NCBI GenBank assembly: GCA_947396885.1
Contig: OX377202.1
Coordinates: 27,891,407 to 27,955,406, forward strand
Reading direction: 5' to 3'
Source: Heligmosomoides polygyrus polygyrus
Lineage: Eukaryota > Nematoda > Chromadorea > Rhabditida > Heligmosomidae
Length of the DNA: 64,000 nucleotides
The notes beneath the pieces were generated by a model that was given only the letters and a program-made list of their open reading frames with translations, had not been told where the DNA came from and made no database searches. Position numbers and translations under genes: made by a program. Positions 55,481-64,000 of the stretch are shown here, in pieces; the first letter of the stretch is position 1, and every line of letters starts with the position of its first letter.

Positions 55481-55516
55481 AAAAAGCCGCTTTGGAACGC
55501 TCCGAAGCGGCTTTTT
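55481..55516. repeat. GC hairpin with A/T borders
   Basis: AAAAAGCCGCTT and AAGCGGCTTTTT flank a 12-nt loop. It looks like a bacterial intrinsic terminator, but the context is eukaryotic repeat DNA, so I read it only as a small inverted repeat. Confidence 0.8.
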
Positions 55517-56119
55517 TGGGACCAAAGGACATGCGTGGAACTGTCTACGCCTTAAGCGCTCTGCCAAAGGTACAGAGGCTCTTTTTGCACACATCATCAA
55601 CACATCCGTTTTTAGGGCGTCTTCTGCCTCACCGATCTGGTTGATCCATAGGGCACGACGAAGGGCGTTAGAACAGTGAACCCACCTCATAGCGGCGGTT
55701 ATTAAATCAGCGGACCAGGCCTGACGAGCGATTACGTATGATGAAGGAAAGTGCTCCGTCGGCCCAGCAATGCATGTCGTGCTGGACCAGTAGGTGTGGT
55801 ACTAAATGGTACTACCAACCGAGTAAGTTCTCGAGCCCTTCCAGTTCAATCCATGAGGTACAGCTGCCTGAGTAACATGGCGAGGATGACAGGCCAGCCT
55901 GGCCCGGGATCGCTTCCACTTTGTCCTGCAGCAGGCCCAAACCCAATTACGCTGTCTCTATGTATGTTCCAAATGCAATACTCATCACTCTGGGAGATCC
56001 TTAACAAAAAAACAGGTGTGTATTTTATAACCACTAGATTCTTTCTCCAAAAAATGGTTATTTGTAATACATTGATTAGAAATATAATACAAACTTGTCA
56101 CAGTTAAATTCAACCTTTA

Positions 56120-56356
56120 ACAGTAAATGCTTATGTATTCACGAAAAGAAAAAAATTTGTTGACAAAACACATGAACATATTATCACAGGTAATCTAGAA
56201 ATAATTTCAGATAAAGTTATTAAAAATTTAATTATTAAAGGCAAAAAATTTGTCCCAAAACGTAGTGTTTCAAAAGAACACATTCAACTTTGGTTCGAAG
56301 ATGTTTTTTCTTTATTCCAGAAATTCAAAATAAATATAAGCTTCACCTCAATTTGA
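56120..56356 (+). pseudogene. Possible Penelope-like RT fragment
   Basis: An AT-rich plus-strand frame ending in TGA at 56354-56356 reads VDKTHEHIITGNLEIISDKV and IKGKKFVPKRSVSKE. The H.ITG.L.II....I...I.KG..F pattern resembles the block preceding the RT core of Penelope-like elements. The following DNA (56360-56530) is A/T-rich with three AGAAAATTTATA words. Composition differs from the neighbours. The assignment is tentative. Confidence 0.4.
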
Positions 56357-56570
56357 TCAAACAAAACTTAATATTTTGGAGACAAAATCTGGAAATCTTT
56401 GTTATATCACATTACTATAGAAAACAATAGATTCTTTGAAAATTTAAATATGCATATTGTAGAATACCTAAACGTCTCAGAGAAAATTTATAGAGAAAAT
56501 TTATAAAGAAAATTTATAAATAAATAACATATAGCTCAATACAAATACGAATACACAGGTTCAAAGGCTG

Positions 56571-56741
56571 AAGGACGGCGTGAACCAATCAGTTTTGGGA
56601 TGCGCCACACATTCTACTGCCGCTGGATGTCGTGGAGCAATTTGAATGGGTGCTTGGTTCACGCAATGACTTGCAGTAGCCAACCCATAAACGAGTCAGT
56701 TTTTTACCCTTTCCAGACAATTCTGATACCAATTCTCATAA
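56571..56741 (-). repeat. SINE family B, 3' half
   Basis: AAGGACGGCGTGAACCAATC, GATGCGCCACACATTCTACT and CTGGATGTCGTGGAGCAATT match the tail half; the copy ends at CCAGACAATTCTGATACC. Confidence 0.75.
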
Positions 56742-57267
56742 ATACTTCTCTCTGGTGCGTAAGCACTGTTAACACCAGAGGACGTTATCATGCTGAGTAT
56801 TGCAAACGGAGAAGCTTTGATTTAATAATATGATTGACTGATAAATAATAAACAACACGTTTTAAATATCAAAAAGAAAGAAACTTAAAAATAATGAAGC
56901 ACTAAAAAATATTGTGGGCAAACATCGAAATATTAAAGGAAGGCTATAGACTTACGAAAGGTTTTAGGTTGATAAAAAAAGTCTTCCAACATTTACTGTG
57001 GTTCTATATTCGAGAAGCAGTTCGCCACCTTTGTAGGTAGTGGCGCGGATTTGAAGTGGAGATTCGATATCGGAAGAAAGCCTTATAAAGCTATCCAATA
57101 CACTGCGTCTGTCTACAGTGTAGTTTCTAAGTTTTTCTTTTTCTTTTTGCTCTTGCCATTCCTACTTCTATCATTCCTCAACTCGATCAGCTGTGTCCAA
57201 AGCGCAAGCGACTTAAAAAAGAAATGCTTGCCTTCTAAGTGAGGTTTTGCTTTTGTTTTGGATGTCG

Positions 57268-57860
57268 GAGAGCCCGCGTAGCGCAGACGGGGGAGATGTT
57301 CGCTGTAGCGTGCACCCGATACCACTTCCTTTTTCGGATTTCCCGCCCAGACCAACCAAGCCTACTATTGTTCTGGGGTCGGCGAATTGGTAACAGACTT
57401 GTCGGGGAACAACAAAGCGCTGATTTGTCCATCGGCTGGCCGCTGTAAGTCATTGTATGGCCAAATAAGGATAAAGGATAAAGGACAAAGGACGGCGTTA
57501 CTCAATCCCTTCTGGGATGCGCCAGCGCATTCTACTTCTACGGGATGTCGTGGAGGCGACATGAATGCGTATTTGGCCATACAATGACTTGCGGTGGCCA
57601 GCCGATGAACAAGTCAGCGCTTTATCCTTCCTAGACAAGTCTGGTACCAATCCACCGACTCCGGAGGGATGGAAGGCTTGGTTGGCCTGGGCGAGAAATC
57701 CGAACCAGGAACCTGGTATCGGGTGCACGCGACAGTCGCGCCTCCTCCGACTGCGCCACACGCGCCCACTGTATGGCCAAATACGCATTCAAATCGCCTC
57801 CACGACATCCCGTAAAGTGGAATTCGTGGCGCATTCCAAAATGGATTGGTTCACGCCGTC
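57268..57860 (+). repeat. SINE family B, plus copy split by a second SINE
   Basis: The head is at 57272 (CGTAGCGCAGACGG, A box; TTTTTCGGATTTCCC, B box). The body runs to GTATGGCCAAATA at 57467, then resumes at 57770 with the same word and continues through CGCATTCAAATCGCCTCC to ACGCCGTCCTTTAGTC. Confidence 0.85.
57468..57769 (-). repeat. SINE family B, full-length copy inserted with 14-bp TSD
   Basis: TGTATGGCCAAATA is duplicated exactly at 57454-57467 and 57770-57783. The insert is 302 bp, in minus orientation: tail AGGATAAAGGATAAAGGAC at the left, A box TGGCGCAGTCGG and B box GGTTCGGATTTC (minus strand) at the right. This copy best defines the family and shows retroposition by target-primed reverse transcription. 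Confidence 0.92.
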
Positions 57861-57879
57861 CTTTAGTCTTTGAACCTGT

Positions 57880-59690
57880 ATATTTATATTTGGATTGAGT
57901 TATATGTTATTTATATATGTTATTTATTTATACTTTTAATGTATTGTTCTTTATTTAATTGTCATTTGTTTATATTCGTATATGTTTGTACATATGTATT
58001 ATTTATGCAAATTAATCGTTCACGTTATTTATTACCTATTTATCTATTATTTTCTAATATTTTAAACTGTGGAGAATTTCCGAGTGTAAGACTTGAAAAC
58101 CTTTTTGGAGAACCTATAAATTCGAAATTTCTTCGAAATGCTTCGCATGCTTAGCAGTTTGAAGGACCTAGAAGTGGTTTCTCTTTAATATCCTGCCTCC
58201 TATCAATTCTCGAAAATATAATCGATGGCACGACCAAGGTTAGCTGAGCAATTGAGAAAAAGTCCAATTACACGTACAAAAACAATCGCCGGTCAAGCAA
58301 ATATTTGCGCTCTGAAGGCTATCGCCACTACATCAATACCACGCGCAAACTACAGCGATCGTGGTGAAACGAGTTACTCGGTTAAATCTTCTTTTGTAGA
58401 GAAGACTATCCCCAATCTGGGTGAACTCCATGAAATTGATGAACTCCCGTGGCTTTAGGAAGAAGAATTTCCTACTACTGAAGAACTGTAAGGATTCAGC
58501 GAAAGACTATAGTCGACATCAAGAACGCTTCCCAGTGTGCCACGCACTTAAATTCAATTTAAATTTAAAAATATCCAGAACTGAGAACGATTATGGTATG
58601 ATCAACAGATAGTAACAGAAAGCAAAGTAACAACGTTTTAATTTTTTAGGTCGTCAATTGAGTAACTTCTAGTGCGCACAGAGAGGCTATTCAGTTAGAA
58701 GGAAACGTCTCCTTAAAAACTGCGCGTTTAACAAAAGGTGCACCGTCACGGAATTTGGTACATGTTGCGAAGATGGGCACCAGGCGTAGGAAGCGCTCCA
58801 GCCAGTCAGAACACACATCAGAACACACGTGTCACATCAACATGGCGTGCCATTCATAGAAAGCTTGTACCTTTAGTGTTCTGATTGGCTAGTATATGTT
58901 TAGCCGATGCTTGCGTGGTTATTATGGCAAGCGGGACCTAAACTCCCAATGCTGCTCGTCCTTTCGACGTGAATCCAGCGAAAGCTAGACGGTCAGCATT
59001 AATGCGTCTCTGGGCCGCATTGTAAATTTTCTCCGTGAACGCTGTTGAAATACGTGCTTGCCCTATAAAATGGCTCGCTGTGGGCAGTGTATGAACCATT
59101 CAAGTTCTCCCCTCCTAGTTTGTATCAATTTACCGACCCTTGAAAAATGGAAGCGTTTGTTGACTACAGTGGAAGCTGGACCTTGAATCAATTCGCGATG
59201 CCAGCACAACTAACTGCCCTGCGCTACTTTGGTAGCTGCAGTATGCTGTGAAAATGGCTGGAAAAGGTTAGGTGCAAGAGTTCTAGAAACATGACCTGGA
59301 GCAAAGGGGAATGGATCTGATTTCGACGCAAAAAAAACTTCTCGAAAGCCGATCTTTTCTGAAATTTTGGAGGGATTGTAAGGAATCTGCGCCCACTTGG
59401 TGTCCTACATACATCATTCATTCTGAAACTGCTTCTAATGGTGCCGCTGGAGGAGCTCAAGGAGATTAGCAGACACCAGCCCACTATCCGCCACTGATAT
59501 GGAGAAAGCCATACCTTTTTAATCCCTGAAGCGTGTTATTTCTTCTCTTCATTTACTCAAAATTGAAAAAGCTACATGGATGGCGGCCAAACGGCAGAAA
59601 ACTAACTTACATTGAATGTCACACATCTAACAGGATAAAAGGGACTGTGCTAATCAAACCTCTTTTTGAAGCACCTTCCTTTTTTTATAC
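57880..59690. other. No confident gene
   Basis: 57880-58070 is very A/T-rich. A plus-strand frame at 58225-58458 (MARPRLAEQLRKSPITRTKT) has an ordinary composition but no family or splice evidence. A degraded SINE-like stretch is at 59110-59225. Confidence 0.35.
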
Positions 59691-59696
59691 TTTTTC

Positions 59697-60110
59697 GGGA
59701 TGTAGAAGAGACAATTTCAATGCCTATTTGACCTACACAATGACTTGCGGTGGCCTTTCGGTAGGCAAGTCAGCCGGACAGTTCCTCTACTGGTCCAACT
59801 GGCGCCGAGTGGTAGCCAAATCGTTACGCTTAGACGATAGAGCATCGAACCTCTGAAGACGACAAGACGGTTGAAAGTTTGTGCTAATAAATAGTTCCAC
59901 CTAACAACCTTCAGCAACAATGTCGAGGTTTCAATACGAAAGCACATGGAGTTTATCAGAAAAGTCAGTGCTTTCTCTCACCCAGACAGTTCACAAATTC
60001 ACTGATGCCGTGATGAGGTAAGGCTTGTTTGACCTGGGCGGGAAATCCGAAGCAGGAACCTGGAATCGGATGCACGCGACACCTCCAAGTACGCTACCAC
60101 GCACCTTTCC
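59697..60110 (-). repeat. SINE family B, interrupted copy
   Basis: GGGATGTAGAAGAGACAATTTC and ACTTGCGGTGGCC mark the tail side, and GACCTGGGCGGGAAATCCG, AGGAACCTGGAATCGG the head side; about 59850-59945 does not match the family. Confidence 0.65.
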
Positions 60111-60658
60111 TCTACCACTAACACCATCAAACCTGACATGTTAAAGGTATTTTCAAAAAGGATTTACCCTTTTGAATCAGCTTCCGATGGCCGACCACTG
60201 GTCTGACGAGGGCAGCAGCTTTTCATCAGTGCAGCTGAGTCACTTTTCTCTAGAAGACGAAAAGCATCGATGTGGAGAGCGACGATGAGCTCAATCATCT
60301 AAGCACTTTTTGAGAGTTAATACCCGACGGCTACTGGAACCTGAACTGTTTGTGGTACAACAGCTCGCAATAGAAGACAAACAGTGAGGTTTTCTATACT
60401 TCACGCAACAAACGTGACCTCAAATCTGCTTTCGAAGTCGGCTTTCAGATCCGATATATTTAGTGGGAACTGAGGTGTTTCACGGAATACCTCTTCAACT
60501 ATTACATTTCGTTGTAATAAAATATTTTAAGGCATGGCTGCAAAAGTTGCGCGCAGCCTTTTTCCTTCAAAAAATTGAAGCTCACCATCAGTATGATGAT
60601 CAAATTAGACCACTTCCTGCTTGTCTAGGCTTTCACACATGAGTAGCACTGTAAATAA

Positions 60659-60890
60659 CACAATGGCCAGCGTTAGCCAATCCTTCTGCAGGATGCGCCA
60701 CGCGTTCTACTTGCGCTCTACGCGGTCAACTGATGAATAAGTCGCATCTTAGGTGAGTTTGCTGCTAATCAGCCGTCCTCGAAGGAATGAAAGGTTCGGT
60801 TGGCCAAGGCGAGACACAAACCGACACTCGAAACGAGGTGAACGCGACAGCCGGCGCCCACGACGGCTCGCTTCCACATGCCCAACACCA
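60659..60890 (-). repeat. SINE family B, degenerate copy
   Basis: GCGTTAGCCAATCCTTCTGC and GATGCGCCACGCGTTCTACT at the tail side, GGTTCGGTTGGCC and GACAGCCGGCGCCC at the head side; the middle is shortened. Confidence 0.7.
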
Positions 60891-61329
60891 CCAATATATA
60901 CACCAATATACCAATATATGGGAAAAAGACCTGAAATTGGCAACAAGATGGCGCACATTTCCTCGAGCACTATAGCCAAACTGGAGCATCTCCCTCGTAG
61001 TAGGGGCGAGCATGTAATATTGGTGAATGCCCCACCAAGAAAATTTCGAGCGAATTTCCACCCCGGTGCAAGTTGTTAGGGATTTATGGCGCTGAACGAG
61101 CATGGTTGCACCACTTAAAGAGGCAGTTTTCAATGGAGATCGAACGTGCGCCGTTGCCTCACCCACATGGTGCAGTACAGTCAGTTTGTCCATAAAAAAG
61201 GCTACGTGCCACATTATTAATGGATATGGTGGGAATGCCGAACCTGAATGCCTTGCTCGTAGCCGAGGCTTTGTCGCGAGCTCCAGAACAAATCGCAGGC
61301 TCCGGCCAGTTGCACATAAATCAGAAAGA

Positions 61330-61660
61330 TCGGCCAGAGGGACAGGCTGAGTGATAGCATCGGTGGTGAGCCGCCGCCGCTGCTGATCAGACCTGGGCGC
61401 CGGAGGACGACGGCGCGGCGGGTGCAGCGGCGGCGGCGGCGTTGTCGAACGGGCGGAGCCGCGACGACGACGATGACGACCCGAAATCTATCCGTTTCGG
61501 AAGAGAGGGCACGTCAGGGAGACGGCCAGACCGCCATCGGACGCCGAGGACGCAGCGCTGTGTTTACATTCGGAAACTGTCGCTGGGAGTCATCCGCTAG
61601 TGCGGTCGGATAAGAGCCCTAGGTGCACGCGGCGTAGAGGCGCGGAATTCGTCCGGTTTT
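61330..61660 (+). promoter_or_regulatory. CpG-rich block, possible gene start
   Basis: GC content and CpG density rise sharply (GCCGCCGCCGCTGC, GCGGCGGCGGCGGC, GACGACGACGATGACGAC) compared with the A/T-rich flanks. A 63-codon open frame at 61422-61613 and an alternative plus-strand frame across the same block are both present, so the coding frame cannot be chosen. It could be the 5' exon and promoter of a host gene reading rightward, or a GC-rich repeat. Confidence 0.3.
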
Positions 61661-62101
61661 CTACCAGAAACACACATCTGTGCGCTTTTTCCGTGGATGA
61701 AGCACCGCCTGATTCATCGGAATGATGCTAACTTGCAAACCAGCTTTTCCTAGAAACGATAATGGAAAAATCTTTTGAAATGGGCTCCGAAGAGCGATAG
61801 AAATCTTTAGCCCTCAAACAGTGGAGGCAGGACTGTACGCGCTAATCGTTCTATCGAACGGGACCTTCAGCACTGTGCATTCTACTTCCCCGTAAAGGAA
61901 TCGTTCTGTTAAAAGTAAACACTTTCTAAAAATTAAAAAAGTGTAAAAATTTACTTTCAGATTATGTTATTGCAGATCAAAATTCTTCCCTATCGTCGCC
62001 TTCCTTTACTGTCTCTACTATATCTTCATTCTCATCTATTCCACAGCATTTTCCAAGCGCTGCTTTTTCCCTATATGGTTTTCCTTTTTGTTTTTTTTAG
62101 C

Positions 62102-62620
62102 TCGCGGTAGCGAAGTGCGAAAAGGCGTTGACCATCCCGTGCACTTGACTCCAGGTTCCTGGTTCAATATTTCTGCCCAGACCAACCAAATTTACTATCC
62201 CGTTGCGGTCCTTGAATTCGCACCAGACTTGCCTAGGAAGGATAACCGCTGGCTTATCGGCCAGCCACAGCCTAGTCATTGTGCAATCATTGTTTAGGCG
62301 AAATAAGAATAAAAGATAAAGGACGACGTTAATCCCTCCTAGGATACGCCACGCATAATACTTCATACGCATAATACTATGGGATGTCGTGGAAGTGGTT
62401 TGAACGCGTATTTGGCCATACAATGGCTTGCGGTAGCCAGCCGATGAACAAATCAGCCGCTATCCTTTCCAGACAAGTCTGGTACCAATTCACCATCCCA
62501 GTAGGATTCTGGCGGCGCTGTACACAGTAGCCGGAATGATGAGAATGGATCCGTAGGCCAAGTACGCGAAATCCCGTAGAAGTAGACTGCGTGGAGCATC
62601 CCAAAAGGGGTTGAATGGTG
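62102..62620. repeat. Two SINE family B copies, tail to tail
   Basis: A plus copy runs from TAGCGAAGTGCGAAAAGG (A-box region) and GGTTCCTGGTTCAATATTTC (B box) to about 62305. A minus copy begins with AATAAGAATAAAAGATAAAGG (tail) and continues through GTGGTTTGAACGCG to about 62500. A further plus-strand 3' part (CGCGAAATCCCGTAGAAGTA) ends near 62620. The arrangement repeats that at 57.27-57.86 kb and probably also reflects a SINE inserted into a SINE. Confidence 0.75.
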
Positions 62621-63479
62621 CGTTCTTACTTTCTATTCTTTTTAATATCTTATCCTTTGTAGAGAGGATTTCAGGATGAATTATAAGTTTCTCTTTTCCA
62701 TTGATCTACCAAACGGGGAACGTAATGCAAAAGTTGGTTTGCAAGCAGTGGCGAATCGAACGTTTTTATCTATTTTATTTATTTTATATGCTACGCCACT
62801 TAGGGGCGTGCTAAGAAGGTTAACAGCAACAAAAAAACAGCGTACCGAGCCAAAAACAGAAAATAGAAACTTTACAAGAAAACCAAAAATTCGAAGTAAT
62901 GATTAATGGTGATACAACAAGGGGAACAAAAGGCCAACCGAGTGCGCGTTCTGAGCGGCAAGCATAACTCTCAGTCAATCAACCATAGAAAACTACAGAA
63001 ACTATAAAAATATGTAAACCGGAGTACGCATCATACGAAAGCTGCGGCAAGAAAAAACTTCTATCATTCTATCATAGTACGGAAAACAGCAGTGAGATGA
63101 GCCGAACTGCTGTCTATTGGAAGGTGAAAACCAGCCGGAGTAGCTGCCAAAGGACAAAGCATTTCGCGGTGTAGATAGTGATGCTGATTTACCAGGACTC
63201 ACATCACCGGCCGGACTCCGTATCTCATTGTCAGGAGTCCCATTATACCTGTATGCGCTCAGTAGCAGCCGAAGAAATATAAATGTTCACTGCTGGATAA
63301 GAAAAGTAAAAGTGGCGAGCAGGGAGAAGAAAGCAGTGTCTCACAAGAGCGGTGTTGCCAGAGGAAGGAGATCGGCTGCTTACACAATTTCAACCTGTCT
63401 GGAAAGAAATATATTTGTATTCTATTGCTATCCTACCATCCGTTTATTGCGTATAGAAATTCAAGTTCTCCGTTTATAG
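62621..63479. other. No gene recognised
   Basis: Short frames only, none with splice context or family features. Confidence 0.4.
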
Positions 63480-64000
63480 TAACATCTCTCCTTCCACTCA
63501 TTCTTCACTACTTCTCCTTTCTTTCATCCTGACCTCGTCTACCTTCTTCCATAGTTCTCTCTTTTCATCCTCCAACAACTGCGTTTCCGTCTTTACTGTC
63601 TTCCTTTTATTCCTTCCTGTAAATCTCCGTTTCATCCCTCAAACTCCTCTTTTCCTTCTCCCTCGTGATCCGCTTGTTCCACTCTTTCTTATCTCTACAC
63701 CTCTTCATATTCTACAATGTCTGTTGTTCCTCATGCCTTCTTCGCTTTGACGTTGTGTTCTTTTTGCCGACCTTTACGTTCCACTACTACCTTCCTTCCT
63801 CTACTTTTTTCTTCTTTCTTCTTCCGCCCAGGTATGTCTAACTCTTTCTTCTTTGAACCTCCATTTCTTAGAGCATTAGTTCTTTGCCCCCCCCCCCCCG
63901 ATTTTTTATCCCTCTGTCTCCATGTCCACATCCCTCCTTCGTGTCCTCTACCTCTGTCTCACTCTCTACCTCCCACTTCTCATGACCATTCACCTCATTT
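63480..64000. repeat. Long pyrimidine-rich tract with C13 run
   Basis: The plus strand is mostly C and T for more than 500 bp (TCTCTCCTTCCACTCATTC and similar, no fixed period), and includes 13 consecutive C at 63887-63899. The open frame on the opposite strand (63731-63931) is a Lys/Arg/Glu-rich artefact of this bias. The tract runs to the end of the window. Confidence 0.85.

Noticed and set aside
55481..55516. Rho-independent terminator
   Set aside because: The form fits, but no bacterial gene or operon lies upstream and everything around is nematode repeat DNA.
63731..63931. Basic 66-residue protein on the minus strand
   Set aside because: Its Lys/Glu/Arg composition is only the complement of a pyrimidine tract.

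Overview
The window reads as nuclear DNA of a nematode, most likely a strongylid (hookworm group). The pointers are a BEL/Pao provirus with a phlebovirus-type envelope region as in nematode BEL elements, two RTE-type LINEs of a kind common in parasitic nematodes, mariner copies, a nematode-type tRNA-Gly(GCC) sequence, and short introns ending in TTTTCAG-like acceptors. This is inference; there is no rRNA or mitochondrial marker. No prokaryotic gene organisation is present and almost no uninterrupted gene. The sequence is mainly layered transposable elements.

Layout. 0-1.45 kb: no gene seen, one G21 run. 1.45-3.49 kb: a giant palindrome. 4.2-6.3 kb: dispersed repeat and a 5'-truncated LINE on the minus strand. 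7.2-8.5 and 10.8-11.95 kb: two non-autonomous hAT-type elements with 8-bp target duplications. 8.9-13.05 kb: TTCGAA-rich DNA with a 43-bp inverted-repeat pair, a possible coding exon and a 41-bp minisatellite. 14.2-25.56 kb: a BEL/Pao provirus on the minus strand with both LTRs, a tRNA-Gly primer site, gag, protease, RT, RNase H, integrase and env, all broken by stops and shifts. 26.4-27.3 kb: a fold-back mariner. 27.66-31.18 kb: an old inverted duplication in which reading frames are still recognisable in both arms. 32-33 kb: a 118-bp tandem repeat and a Harbinger-type MITE. 36.7-37.2 kb: a LINE fossil.

From 38.1 to 52.2 kb the minus strand holds exon-like segments with good splice sites. 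Four of them (38.13-43.90 kb) join in phase and predict the C-terminal part of a membrane protein with a fibronectin-III-like segment. Their introns carry a LINE with a perfect 15-bp target duplication, a MITE inside a SINE, and other repeats. From 39.7 kb rightward a tRNA-derived SINE family with a (TTTATCC)n tail recurs a dozen or more times; I saw none left of 39.7 kb. Dated insertions include a mariner in a SINE, a SINE in a SINE, a Harbinger MITE in a SINE and a piggyBac-type MITE in a Tc1/mariner-like fold-back. 61.3-61.7 kb is CpG-rich and may be a gene start; the last 500 bp are a pyrimidine-rich tract.

The genes do not form an operon or pathway. The clearest biology is the order in which elements inserted, the degenerate enveloped provirus with a second, unrelated gag fragment beyond env, and the host exons hidden among the repeats.
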